DNA from: Ligula intestinalis
Taxonomy: Eukaryota > Platyhelminthes > Cestoda > Diphyllobothriidea > Diphyllobothriidae
Assembly: GCA_036362985.1 (NCBI GenBank)
Contig: JAYGXS010000002.1
Coordinates: 87,991,272 to 88,055,271 of the forward strand
Direction of reading: 5' to 3'
Length of the DNA stretch: 64,000 nt
The translations under genes and the position numbers were made by a program. Below the pieces are notes generated by a model. It was given only the letters and a program-made list of their open reading frames with translations, did no database searches and was not told where the DNA came from. How positions within the stretch are numbered: the stretch's first letter is position 1; every line of letters starts with the position of its first letter. Below are positions 22,020 through 34,084 of this stretch, piece by piece.

Positions 22020-24240
22020 TTTCCTGATCTAGGATGCTCTGAGAAACAATGCAGTTCTGTGGACGCCATTGCTGCATGTCTCACGGAGTTTACTTACGAC
22101 CCCTATGACGATGTGATGGTCAACGCTTGTTTTAAACGTTGGGGACATATTTTCTCCATGTTATTTTCAAAATTCGATCATGCGTGGAAGGTTTGCCTAT
22201 TATTACGCAAATTATAGACCAAAGAGCACGAGCGATACACTGATATGCTCCTCCCGAAGAACCCCGTGACTTTACTTTCAGTGAAACCGTTAAACAGCAG
22301 TCAGAGAGGTTTGGGGAAATGCCATTACTGTATACTACTTGATACCAGTGCCTCAAGCCAATGAAGAATGCGACAGATGACCCGCTAATGCAAAAAAGCT
22401 CAAGATGCGCACGGTCATATAAGATCTCTCCAAGTGACTCGTCCTTTTGTGCGCTTTCCACTCACTTTGCGATGCTAAAATCAAGACACGTATGTTCAGA
22501 AAAATTGAGCAGAACCCCAACTCAACCGTACGGACACTCACGGCCAAACGTGATTGGCTTAAGAATAAAAGTATGATTCTGCCGTCCTCGAGCAACCTGG
22601 TTCTTCAATTACCGCCACCAGCATTCATGATTTGATTCACACAAAGTCCATGTCCCAATACAGGCTCCAAGTCTCAATTTCCAGAAAACCGCCAACAGTA
22701 TGCTGGCAGTGCAGTGAATGACATTTCGTTTCCGTTGGTCCATTCAAGAAACACTTTTGTACGAAATGCCAAAAAATGCAAAAACAAAGAAAATCCTTGC
22801 AATAGGAATTCGAGGCGTCCGAAACCTCTCCAGCTCATTTCATTCCAAAGTCTCAATGCATAATAGCCACATTTAACACTGAAGTTAAGGTACGGGGGAA
22901 GTATTTTACAGTAATTATCAATGGTAAAAGTCTCCACCTCGGCCCAGCCTTATACATCAGCCTTATTTTCAAGCGCACTTCGCAGATAAATGGACGGCAT
23001 CCGATGATCGCATTGAACACAAAGGCTATGGATTTTTTGGAGCATTTCTCCCCTTCTCATGGGTGAGCATGGGTGTAACATTCCTTCTGGTTGCATTCAA
23101 TTCAAATGTACATGCCACCTCACCAACTATCCGAATCTTAACTTATTTCGCCTTGACTGGATCGCGGAATTTGGTCTTCTGGTATTGCTACTTATTGGTG
23201 TTTGCATCAGTGTGCCGTTAGCTTGGCCGACCTGCGTCAAGTCTTAGCATCTCCCTGCAAAGCTGGTGTCGATTCTCCAAAGGAAATTCGCTTCAGATTT
23301 TTAAGGCAGTTTTGGCTGCTGTAACAAACCGAATGCAAATCTTGACTTCAGACGGAAAGGACCAGTTCCTTATGCTGCACTTACTATCGTTGACTAGGAA
23401 CTTGAATGTCTTCAGCTAGATTGCGTCATTCAACTTGTTGATTATTCTGCATAAACCACACCGTTTGTGGACTTCAAGAAAGCTACCGGTTATGTTTGAA
23501 CTATGCTGATTTCTCTTCAGGTGTCAATTCTGCCTCAATATCCACTGTCCGTTCCAGAGGATTTTTTTGCTAAGCTGGATGGTGGAACTTGTTTCGCAAA
23601 TTTAGATTTATCTAATGCGTACTTCTAAATAACTCGGGAGCTTCTAATCATTAACATTCATCGTGATCTGTTCCGATTCACTCACCTGTCTATTGGATCA
23701 TGTTTGCTCCCATCGCCTCTTAGCAAATTATGGATATTGTTTTGAAGGGCACCGAAGGAACCGCAGCATATTTGGATGATATCATCATCACTAGCTTTAA
23801 TCCAGATTAATTGTTGCTACGCCTGAAGACTGTGCTCAGCCGGATTCAGGACTATAGTCTCTATCTACGTCTGGAGAAGAGTACTTTTTGCAGGCCACCT
23901 GTGAATTATCTTGGTTGTGCAATCCACAAAAATGGTCGTCGTCCAGATTCAGATAACGTAAATGCAATCAAATATATGCTTCCGCCAAATGACATAAACT
24001 TCTTACCTGGTTTATTAAATCACTACGGCTGGTTCCTTTCGGGAACGCACCACCTTCTTCATCTGACGAATGAATTGCTCAAGAAAGATGTCGAATGGAT
24101 CTATCCGCGAGGGTGCCAGCAAGCGTTTGAAGAAGTGAAAACAATGCTGAGTTCCCTCTCACTGTCCACACGCTTCAACCCTGATCGGCAGCTTAGAGTT
24201 GCAACAGAAGCCTGCAGCCATTGAATTGGCGGAATTTTTT
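22020..24240 (+). mobile_element. Ty3/gypsy LTR retrotransposon, gag-protease-RT remnant
   Basis: Plus-strand pieces in several frames follow gypsy order. Gag: VDAIAACLTEFTYDP and HAWKVCLLLRKL near 22050-22220, then a zinc-knuckle region CWQCSE...GPFKKHFCTKCQ near 22690-22770 with a stop inside. Protease-like: FTVIINGKSLHLG near 22900. Then LNLFRLDWIAEFGL near 23130. RT: VPYAALTIVD, LDGGTCFANLDLSNAY near 23570-23620 and AAYLDDIIIT near 23765-23795, the YLDD catalytic site. RT connection: VNYLGCAIHKNGR and WFLSGTHHLLHLTNELLKK near 24000-24090. Many stops and shifts make it inactive. RNase H is cut short and integrase was not seen. It resembles CsRn1-type flatworm elements. Confidence 0.8.
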
Positions 24241-24477
24241 ACACATTTTTCCAACAACACAGACAGCACTATGACGATGGGCTTCGCGGACTATAGTCAT
24301 GCTTATGGCGGTTCTGCTTTTTTTCGCCAGCTCGTCGTTGGACTCCGCAGTCCATCAGGTCACAGCTCGGTGATGAGCACGTGACTTCTACCGTTCCCTC
24401 GTCCTTTCGACCCAGTTGTTCGCGCTGAATTGCTCCTGCCTCACGTCCCTGATGGTTGATCATGAAGCCAGTCGGGC

Positions 24478-25338
24478 GGTGTTACGGTGGCGAACGACAG
24501 CCTCTGCTCCTATATGATTTCTCCAACGACAAGAAACGTTTCCAACCCTCATACGTTCTCATCAACAGTCCTATCTCATTGCACTGCAACAATCCTATCA
24601 ACCAACCTCTTTAATTTTGTAGAAGAAGTTTTTTCTCCTACGTTCTGTTTTTTTAAAGTGGGAGTACGCTGAACTCCCCCCCCCCCGCTTTAATGTTAGA
24701 ATTTTTTTACTGCTTCCTTCTGTGTTCACCTTACATTTCAGAGGATGTTGTCTATTATTTTAAAATGATGATAAGTTGGCGGATATGAATATATCTCCTC
24801 ACCATATTAAACACTCCCGCTGCCTAGGTTGTTGCTCGCAAGAGCAGCATTTACCAACTTTGTATTTATTCTTCCACAGCATTAAGTTTGCAATGACGAG
24901 GCCCTTCAAACCTAAAATATAAAAATTTATTTACTGATGCAGCAAGATCACTGACGCTTGCTAAAATCAATTAGTGATGGATCGAAAAATAGACCCTGAC
25001 CATTAGCTTCTCTGTGAAAAACGTTTCGCAAGATGTTTTAAGGCCGTTATTTTGAAGTGGCCCAAATCTGCGTGCAGCCGTTGCCTATAACGGCTGCTAA
25101 CAAGTGCACTCGCATCAGTGCCTGCCTACATCACTCCGTTCTGGTCAATCATTATCAAGGCTGATTCTCGCAGGACCTCACTGTACCGACTACTGCGCTC
25201 TCACACTTTGGACACCAGCCCCTCGCGAGTGGTTATACACTCGTCAACTTGTCAACGCCTTTCAACCTATTCTCCGCTAACTCCGCCTAGAATAAAGTAT
25301 ACCTTGAACTTAGCGTCTTAATTCTTCTCTCCTCACAG
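24478..25338 (+). repeat. Possible 3' LTR of the gypsy element
   Basis: The stretch starts TGTTACGG, holds an AATAAAG polyadenylation-like signal near 25291 and could end at CTCACA (25338). No second copy could be matched and there is no clear polypurine tract before it, so this is tentative. It includes a poly-C run near 24677-24688. Confidence 0.3.
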
Positions 25339-25739
25339 GGAACTGGACCTAGAGATCGCAGCAGAATGCGTTTTATCTATTAGCTAAAGCCGCTGCGATA
25401 ACTTCACCCTTCCCATGGTTTTTAGATTTTCGGCCCGATAATTAACAAGTCTAACGACATGAGTATTCGTTCCTAAAATACACTGAATTGAGCAAGTGCG
25501 ACAATGCGACATTTTGTGAATTAATGTCATGTGGTTGGTTTTATAGTCCATGGGAAGAATAATCCTATCTAAATATTTCTGGCAGTAATCGGATAGTGGC
25601 ATAGCCAGTTATAAGGCGAGGTAACTTAGCAGTTCTGTTTGTACCTCATCCACACTAAAAGATTTATATTTCTTCATTTTTCATTTTTTTAAACCACTCT
25701 TATGAATTTGGCAGATTTGAATAATTTATTCAACTCTTT

Positions 25740-25790
25740 TGTGAAAAATTCGGCGGCCTCACTGGGATCCAAGCCTACGCCAACGGAATC
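25740..25790 (-). repeat. SINE family A fragment
   Basis: GTGAAAAATTCGGCGGCCTCACTGGGATCC reads as the reverse complement of the tRNA 3' end and tail of the family A SINE. Only this end is left. Confidence 0.5.
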
Positions 25791-26197
25791 CTTTTAATAA
25801 TTAAAGCCCCCACGCCGTCCCAACTAAGTGTAATGAAAACCGCTTCTCTTTTGATCAGGGACCGAAGAAACTGAGCATAATTCTCAGCTTCGTTTGTACT
25901 ATCCGATATCACGAGACCATCATCACTCCTTATAAAATGAATCAGTTTCGATTCAGTTTAGGGTGTTTAACGACAGCAGAAAAGCAAATTGCCCCCGAAA
26001 GCCTATCGTCTTTTGAAAGTCAATCACTGTTCCTACGGATGTTGTGTACTTTAGAGGCCACACATTCGACTTTTTCACAAGGCTTTTCCCATGGCCTTCC
26101 TTTATTTTTCAGCTATTTCTTAACTTCCATGATAGCCACTAGGCCGGCTGTCTTTGCTGTGTATTGGTGAGGCACAATGACAATTCAGTAGGTGTAA

Positions 26198-26200
26198 ATA

Positions 26201-26257
<57 letters not shown>
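26198..26257. repeat. (TAA)n microsatellite, tail of the CR1-like element
   Basis: About 20 clean TAA units. It abuts the 3' end of the minus-strand CR1-like element, so on the element's strand it is a (TTA)n tail. CR1-type elements commonly end in short tandem repeats. Confidence 0.85.
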
Positions 26258-28503
26258 TTGTATATTTAAGGCCCAAGGGGCCCTGTCGTTACAAACTTAG
26301 TGCTATCGTGAAAATAAAAATAATAATGATAAGCAGTGAACTCTTATAAAATAATTGTCATCGGCGGTAAAAAAACTCCTAGATCGGTGGATGAGTTCAG
26401 CGGGCCACCGAGTTCAAAAAAACTTTAGGAGAAAAAACTGCCTTAATAGGTAAAAGGGTTTGATGTGGTTAGTTTGGGACCTGATGTTGAGGGTTCGGGA
26501 CGTTTATGGTCATGGGAAAAAATAATAGATCGTTGAGTTAGGAAGGGGTCATCCGGAAGGCAGGAGAAGGCAGTAGAAGTCAAGGCAACATCATCGAGTT
26601 GCGACCCACCAGATTCCAGAGCCAATCGCGAAGACCACAGCGAAGGTTGCAAAAACGGAGAAGAATTCGCAGCCCTTGGAAGTGATGCTTGACTCTGCAG
26701 AGGGAAATGCTAACATATTTAGAAACAATTTTAGTATCCTGGGAAGAGCTTCAAATGCCAGGAGGACCCTTTTAAAAATCTACACCTTGCGTGTTTGGAA
26801 AGGAAACAGACAGTAACGACTTTATTTCCTCTAAATTTAAATACTTATATAATTTGCCTATAAAAATCGACAGTGTAGAAGACAGTCTAATATCGAGAGG
26901 AAGGTTGTTCCAAATAAAAGCATATTTGGAGGTAAAAAAGCGAGAACGGTTAGATGTGGAGCTACGGGGTGGTAAAATTATCATGGAAGAGTTACGAGTG
27001 GCGTGAGGTCGGTCAACTGGAAGGAGAGCGTTAATTTGTGGGAGATTAGGACTATTGTTAACGCGAAACAGAAAGCATAGACCAGCTTCGAGTCTTCTTA
27101 TCCAAAGAAATTTAATGTTTGCTAATTGACATCTATCTGTATAACACATACCAGACCCAGAAACAGAAAATATTTTACGAGTGAAAACTCGCTGAACCTT
27201 TTCAATCTTACTACGGTCATGCTGGGTCATGAGGCCAAAAAGCGGGCAGCAGTATTCTAGTATAGGAAGAACAAACATGCGGTATAGTTTTAACTTCATT
27301 TCTGGAAGGAAAAAGTTATGCGATATAAACCCACATATCTGTGCGGCCTTGGCAGAAATTCGATTTGCATGAGGTGATAATGCAAGCTTATTCGTGTAAG
27401 TAAGACCCAAATCCTTTATCGTAGATCTTTCTAACAGTGGACTATTTTGGGAGATAATGGGTCCAGGAAGCCTTGCGGGACCAAAACTCAAGAAACTACA
27501 TTTTGATGGAGAAAACTCCATCTGCCATGTTGCGCTCCAACTTGAGAGAGTACGCAAGTCTGCGTTAACTTTATCAACACAAGTACTGGCCGTGTCCTTA
27601 GAAAATGAGTAAATACACTTAAGGTCATCAGCATAAATGAAATTTTCCGAATTATTTAGCACTGTTGAAATTTCATGTATGTAAAGAATGAAAAGGAGGG
27701 GACCTAAAACAGTGCCTTGTAATACACCACTCGTGATCGGCTGAGGCATCGAGTAGCTTTTGCCTACTAAGACCTTCTGGCTGAGGTTAGACAGGTAGGA
27801 GGCAATGAAATCGAGGAGGGGAGGCCTGATGCCTAGGGCTTCCAGTTTCACTAAAAGGCGCCTATGAGGCACCTTGTCAAAAGCTTTACTAAGGTCAAAG
27901 TAAATCACGATGACTGATTGCTGTTCATTACGAAGTGAAGTAACCAGGTTAAGGAATGCTAAGTGGCAGGTTTCGCATGATCTTCCAGGTATAAATCCAT
28001 GCTGTGAGGCACTTAATAGTTTATTTTCTACACAAAAATCGAGAATTTGATTAAAAATGATCTTTTCCAGAAGTTTGGCTAGGGCCGGGGTTTTATGAAC
28101 ACCTCGGTAGTTATTTACGTCCGAACGAGATCCTGACTTGAAGACTGGAAGAATAATAGATGTCTTCCATGAGTCAGGAAAGAAACCGTTTAGAAGATAA
28201 GCTGAGAATAGATAACTTAGCAATCGGGGGAAGCTGAATACTCTCTTGATAAGTGAATTTGGAAGGCCGTCAGTTCCCGAGGAGTGCGAGTTTTTTAGAT
28301 GGATAATGTGCTTACGAGTTACTTCTATGGAGAAATCTATGGTACTGATAGTATTGACTGAGCATGGCTGAAACGACGGGACCGGTTCAGATTCCGTCGT
28401 AAGGTGTTTTGCAAAGAACGCATTGAACAGTTCAGCCTTCTCAGACTCATCTTGCACAAAGTTTTTATTTTCATTCAGTAAGGGGGGATTTCGTGCCTTG
28501 AAT
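26258..28503 (-). mobile_element. CR1-like non-LTR retrotransposon, 5'-truncated, young
   Basis: The element runs from about 28503 down to the (TTA)n tail. It contains an uninterrupted reverse transcriptase frame and a 514-base 3' UTR, and lacks an endonuclease. Truncation at the 5' end with an intact remainder is the usual mark of a recent insertion by target-primed reverse transcription. No target duplication could be named with confidence. Confidence 0.8.
26772..28500 (-). CDS. Reverse transcriptase of the CR1-like element (C-terminal 570 codons)
   Basis: An open frame with all RT blocks in order: HSSGTDGLPNSLIKR, SDVNNYRGV, SASQHGFIPGRSC, VIYFDLSKAFDKVPH, SGVLQGTVLGPLLF and the catalytic FIYADDLK, then the thumb WQMEFSPSKCSFLSFG and a C-terminal region. 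No frameshift or stop is seen, unlike every other element here. The frame enters from NPPLLNENKNFV upstream, so the nominal start is not a real start codon. It would copy element RNA at the insertion site. Without its own endonuclease domain this copy cannot move by itself. The family label CR1/jockey is by motif style. Confidence 0.85.
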
Positions 28504-29339
28504 TAATTCAATTACCCACTGATGATCCCAGATAAGTGAAAATCCAAGGCTATTCGTGTTTTCTTAGCTCAAATTGGCAAGGTCTTTTTGCTACCTATTT
28601 AGTCTTATTTCGTTTATGGTATACAGCACAAAATATATACTATGCTCCTGGAAGGGAATACCTAATAACTTCGAGTGAGTAGATAAAGGTTGCATAGCTC
28701 GTCTACACTGTTCAATGTTTTAACTTGTATCTAATGAGAAACATGTTAATAATGAAGGGTGCTAGGCATTCATAGTGAGGGAAGGCAGGAATAATTATCA
28801 CAATAACTACTTGAAAATGTTCAGTAGGTCTAATTCCTGCCTGCACAAACAGCTATTTGACTATTTGGTCTGCAGGCTATCTTTTTAGTCTTCTTGTCCT
28901 TTGCGTAACCTTTTTGTCTACGTTTTTAGTTTAATAAAACACTTACAAAGCGACTTTAACTTATTTCCTGCCATGTACTTATCGCATATTAACAACACAT
29001 TGATCAAGCATTAAGCCTTTAACCACGAATCCCATAAGACACCTTGGCTGGGAGACTTCTGCAATCGGGCGGCCTTACGATGAAGCACTATTAATAAAGT
29101 TTATTCGTATAGTACCCTTTTGGCGTTGTCAGGATCCTTTGCATTATGCCTGCGTGTTGCTTGCATCAAAATGCGGACAAAATACTACCACACTCAAGTT
29201 AAAATCGTTGACATGGAGACAAATGAGCTTGGTAGTCATACGCACGCCGATCGCTTCACAGGAAGTTCTTGTACCGCTGGGCCTGAGAACTTTCTCTTTC
29301 CCCTTCTCGAGTCTCAACGGTCACCCCATAGCACCTAAA

Positions 29340-29490
29340 ACTCGCAGGAAACGACCTCGTCGAGCAATAATTAGAGCGTTAAACTTCTAAACAACAGGTT
29401 GTTAGTTCGATCCTTAAGTGTTGCAAAACTATGGGGTTGGATATCGCAGGCCAATCATGCCTTATATGCCAGAGCTTATCACTTCCTCCT
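29340..29490 (+). mobile_element. Degraded SINE with decayed hammerhead region (copy 4)
   Basis: A tRNA-like head (GAGCAATAATTAGAGCG, box B-like GTTAGTTCGATCC near 29400-29413) resembles the one at 52378. Where the ribozyme should be, the 14-base stem II block TGCCTTATATGCCA at 29458-29471 is recognisable, while the core has become CCAATCA and GAAA has become GAGC. The copy is inactive. Confidence 0.45.
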
Positions 29491-29499
29491 GCGTTGACT

Positions 29500-30770
29500 T
29501 TGTCGATAAAATCATTTTGACAAATAACCTCCTTGCCAATGACAATATTTGTTCTTTGTTTGTGTTAGAAAGCATTTCCTTTTGGCTTTCTTGTTTTTTG
29601 TATAGATCCTCTGTCGGTGGTCGTTTGTGGAGTGTAGAATGACCAAATTTATCTTGCAGTAAAATATCTGAATAATGTACATCTTTTTATCAGAGTGCGT
29701 ATGAGTATCTCACCGAGAATAAGCAGATAAGACGTCAAATAAATGGAAAAAGAATATGAGTGAAGGAAAAATATCGCACGCGCAAATGACAGTGTGGGGT
29801 TTGTTAAAAGCATTCAACAAAAATCAACAGGAAATATTTTGAGGAAGGTCTAAATATGGCAGAACGAAAAGGTGAGAAATGAAAATCTAAACTGAACTGA
29901 ACACTTTTTAACAATGAAGAAAATATACAGACAGTGAGGACAAGGTTTAACAAGGCAGATTATGGCATAGCCAACTGTTAATTCTAGGCATCGATAAATG
30001 AAGGTGACAAACAGATTAGACCACCGTTATCCCATTAAGAAACTGTAAAGCGAATTATTTAGTCCGCAAATCCTAGGAGGCACGTTGCTTGGTATAAAAG
30101 CTTTCGGTAGGGGTTCCTTATAAACAACACCGTAGTTTTCTATAACGTATCTAACTAAACTACACTAAACTAAGTTAAGGAAACTAGGTACTTGCAGGAT
30201 GAGTAGTGGCTTTTTTGAAAGAACAACTAAAATATCTACTATATTTCTTTCAGTAGGCTGTTTATACCTATTCATTTAATTCGGCGGAGTAGTAGCTGCG
30301 GACAGCGTCCTGCTTCTTCAACGTGTCTTGGCAAACCTGCAACTATATCGCCGTCCACCCTTCACTTTCCTCGTCTACCCAACTCTGACATTACATCGCC
30401 ACCACTTCCATTTTAAAAGAAGTAATAGTTCCACTTTCAATTACCACACATTCCTTAGCTAAAGGAGTTAGAATTTATAGACGGGTTCGTTAACCCTGCC
30501 TACCGTTCCCATTCCTCGTCTACCCAGCCTTGCCATTACGTTGCAACGACTTATTTCGCTAGAAAAGAAGCAATAGTTGTACGTACCCATAACTCATCAA
30601 CATAACTACTCATGCCTCAATTCAACCCATCAAGTCAATTTTGGTACAATCAAAAGCAAACAAATTGTGACTAAATGTGAACTCCCTGGCGTATAGAATT
30701 AAAATTATCATTTCGAATACGAGTATGTGAAAAATGCATCATCAAATTTACAATTCGGAGCTATTTTGCG
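29500..30770. other. No supported gene
   Basis: AT-rich, with T/A runs. Two blocks near 30340-30370 and 30500-30560 share TCGTCTACCCA and TTACRTYGC, hinting at an old internal duplication. No coding motif. Confidence 0.45.
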
Positions 30771-30774
30771 AGCT

Positions 30775-30960
30775 GTTAGTTCAGATCCTGGATAAACCTT
30801 GACTTTTTTGACAGCACGCACGAACTACAAGAAAACCTAGATGAACTGGCTTTCTGGGCCAGCAAGTGGATTTGACATTTAATTTACCCAAATGTGTAGT
30901 CTCAAGTTTGGTATCTGAATGTAGGCTTTTCCGCAAATACTAGTACTGTATGATGGAGAC
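30775..30960 (+). mobile_element. Non-LTR reverse transcriptase fragment
   Basis: The frame ELQENLDELAFWASKWI near 30826-30875 fits the RT thumb region where a helix is followed by a W-x-M-x-F strand. It is preceded by a worn LTFLTA and followed by stops. Too short for family assignment. Confidence 0.5.
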
Positions 30961-31296
30961 CATACTAAAAGATGTGGACTTGCACAAAGACCTAGGTAGC
31001 TGGCCCCCCGAACCCGCCAAAAAGATCTGTCCAAAAGTCAACGAGCATCATGCACTGGATCGGGCGTGCTTTCATGATTTTTTCACCCTTCCAGTACATT
31101 CTTTAGACCACATTTAGAGTAGGGAATGCATTAATGGATGTCTCGGGGCTAGCATCTGGTGGTGGAGGGGCTACTAGAGTCGCTCCAAAGTCTGCTGGTA
31201 AAACCCGCTGTCAGAAAACTAACTATGGCCTATAGACGCAAAAACACGTGTTCGGAAAGCGACCGCCTCCGATCCCGACCCAAGAACTGCCAGGAT

Positions 31297-31490
31297 GTCA
31301 CTTTTCACTCTGGAAACCTTTAAATTTGGTTCCCCTGTATTCTTTCCAATTGCAAACCATCCAGGAAATCGAGAAACTCTGGTTGCTCAGACACTGGCCC
31401 ATCACAAACTGGACATTACTGCTCTTTGAGAGACCACCTTCCCTAAATACGAATATCCGGAGGAGATGGGCGTACAGAAAACAGAATGCT
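31297..31490 (+). mobile_element. RTE-like endonuclease fragment
   Basis: A frame from ATG reads NHPGNRETLVAQTLAHHKLD then ITAL, a stop, and ETTFPKYEYPEEM. This is the start of an AP-type endonuclease of RTE-like elements, where a TL-x-x-x-x-D-I-x-x-L-x-E-T pattern is usual. It is cut off at about 31490 by another element. Confidence 0.55.
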
Positions 31491-31494
31491 GAAG

Positions 31495-32090
31495 GCCGAA
31501 GTTGCTTTTGTCACTAGGAGTGACTTTTGGTGGACCTGTTTGCAACGAAGACATCCTAGTCGCCACCGTTGCCAGGCTTCTGGACCCAGCCGCAGCGTTT
31601 GGCCGTCTAGTAGGGCTCTGTTAGAGCTGTCGCCACGTGTCTCCTGGATCTACCCGTTGATGGTTCTGTCATCATGACAGGCTTCCAGCGTCTTCACTAG
31701 AGAACCGTTGTTTTAGTAAAACTAATAAAGCATCCCACGATCCTTTTGGGTGGCTATCCACCTCCGATTGCGGCCACGGAACGACACCTCCCAATGGCCA
31801 CTCGATGTACCTTGGCTCAACTATGCAGTGGCTACTCAATGCACCTCTGTCAGTACCAACACCGGCTCGGCCAGTCCACATCTGACAGCTGTCTTGATTG
31901 CGACGTCTCTCCGCATGACTGTCAGCATCTTTTTGCCTGCATTTCCCGGCCACGCACCCAACTCACCTTCGTGGATCTCTGCCTCAAGTCGGTTGAGGTC
32001 TCGGCTTCTCTCTGTCTTCCAACTACAACCAGCTTGGACCCTGGTGGGGACTATTGATCCAACAAGAGCTACGACACACACTTCATGAGG
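31495..32090 (+). mobile_element. CR1-like element, 3' end only
   Basis: Frames read GGYPPPIAATERHLPMATR, CLDCDVSPHDCQHLFACIS and LCLPTTTSLDPGGDY, then ACGACACACAC. They match the C-terminus of the element at 35220-38140 (GGYPPPIAASERHLPRVTR and CPDCGVSPHDCRHLFACSS), including a CxxC-H-H zinc-like motif and a CA-rich end. Frameshifted and 5'-truncated; inserted between two parts of the RTE-like copy. Confidence 0.78.
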
Positions 32091-32199
32091 CGGCTGTTTT
32101 GTCCACCGTAAGCCGTCAACGGTCGCCTTTTGGCAATGGATTTGCTTCTTTGCGAGGACAAACCCATCAGCTCATACGAGCGGAAGTGCGAGTCCCAGA

Positions 32200-33330
32200 A
32201 AGCAACTGAGAAAAATTAGATGCGATCGCTGGGACAATCATTTTATTTGCCAGATAATTACGCTCTAAACACCACAACGGATGAGTACATGCGGTGGAGT
32301 GTGGGCCTTTTCGCCACCCTGTACTCTAACTTTGGACTGATCATCATCAGAGAGAAAACAGTGCTTTTAAAGCAATCGGTGCAGATGATGGCTTCAACCA
32401 ACCCCGTATCAATGCCAATAAATCTCGTCTCACATCATTGCACATGGTTGCGTACCTTCGGAGTATGATTCTAAGAAACAGTATTATTGATGACCACAAG
32501 GCACATTTGCTAACCAAAGCCTGCAGCTTTTGAGTCGGTTACAGCACTCCATATGGACCCATCGCGACATCTTATTCAACAAAAAAACTGAGGATATGGG
32601 ACCTAATGAACTGACAAAGCTCCTATACGAGACGGAAACGTGAACGGTCTACGGAAAACCAGCAAAAATGCCCGGCCATTTTCCTCTCAGCTACCTCCGG
32701 TGAAGTGGAAGGGGCGGGAAGGATCCCCTGCACTAAGATCCCAGACAGAACAGGTGGCCTCAGTATCCACGTCATACTAAGACAGGTTCAATCGCGATAT
32801 ACTGACCACATCGTGATTATGGGCGACCAACGCCTCCTTAAGTGGCTATTTTATGACAGTGCCGCTATTGGTGCGAGCAGGTAAGCTGCAACCCAGCCTC
32901 GTTATAAGGACACCTTTACGACTTCTCTCAATTGCCTGCATATTAACTCTGAGCGCCAAAAGATCTCATTCAAGGTCACCAGTCTTGGCGTATTGCCATA
33001 ACAACTGAAGCAGTCACCTTTGAAGCCAACTCAATAGCCCCTGTAAAGGTCAAGAGGGAGGTCCATAAGACTCAAGCGCTGCAGACCAATGGCGCAAGCA
33101 TCTAAATCCTGCTATCGTGTTCATTTTTTCAACGGACATTCCCGACATGGATAAGCCTCGTTGGGCCCAGCGAAATGCTAACATAGCTAGCCAATCTCTC
33201 ATCCTGCAACACACAACCCATATTGACACTATCAGCAACACCAATTAGGGTGCTCTGTCCGACCTTGAAAACGTTACCACTACTGAACCTATTACCAACA
33301 ATATAAACCCAATTCGGACCTGTCCGCGCT
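32200..33330 (+). mobile_element. RTE-like reverse transcriptase remnant
   Basis: Pieces in plus frames: NYALNTTTDEYMRWSVGLF and NFGLIIIREKTVLL (32240-32370), worn palm/thumb, then DRTGGLSIHVILRQVQ, HIVIMGDQRLLKWLFYDSA and RYKDTFTTSLNCLHIN (32740-32950). This is the RT C-terminal half of the animal RTE/endonuclease-RT type. Several stops show it is old. It may continue the endonuclease fragment at 31297 with the CR1-like 3' end nested between. Confidence 0.72.
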
Positions 33331-33611
33331 GAAACTGCATTTTTTTCCACAGGCTTAGGCTAAGTCAGTTAACTTAGTCAACCAACCCATTTGGCAGCAC
33401 ATTGGAGTTGGAGCGTGTGGAGGCTACCTTCTTCTGGCTTTGCACCAAGGACCTTTACAAATGAACTTTGAAACTGTCAAGCCTGACTCACCCTAGCAAG
33501 ATGTACTAATAGTGACTGCATTTACCTAATCAAAACCAGGAAGAAAGCTGGGGATACGTTATAAGGCCGATCAACACACGATTTATTTGAAAATAGGCAT
33601 CCCAAGAAATA

Positions 33612-33757
33612 TTGTTTGATAGAAAATATTTTTTGGGAAACAGGAACAAACTTTATTTCAAATGTTTGACGCTGGCACACCAGGTCGTCTTCGGACGTAA
33701 GGGGAATGTGTGAAGAGCCGTGCGCATTTTTAACGGGCCAAAAATTCGATAATGATT
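33612..33757 (+). repeat. Inverted terminal repeat, left
   Basis: Pairs with 34085-34234 in reverse complement over about 145 bases, with roughly one difference in five. Confidence 0.75.
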
Positions 33758-34084
33758 CATCATCAGTGGTCGGTGGTTGGCGCTTTTTTCAAGTTTTTTT
33801 TCAGATTGATATGCATTGACTCCAAATCAACGTGCCTGTTGATGCATGATTCGTCAGAATTAATGGCCTCAAAAAATTCTAAGCTTTTCTTATATGGGCA
33901 GGAACCTACTATAAGGGTTTGGTCCCATGCAAACTTGTGCTTACTTTCAAGTGAATGCATGGCGACTTCGGACAGCTGGTCGCGCCTCTTTACTGCTAAT
34001 TGATGTTCATGTATACGTGTAGATGCGGACCTTCCTGTTTGTCCGCAGTAAATTGCATCGCATTCGCCGCAAGGTTGACGAATT

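Noticed and set aside
22440..22640. Mariner-like helix-turn-helix (IKTRMFRKIEQNPNSTVRTL)
   Set aside because: First read as a transposase, but the neighbouring zinc knuckle, protease and RT show it is the gag of the gypsy element.
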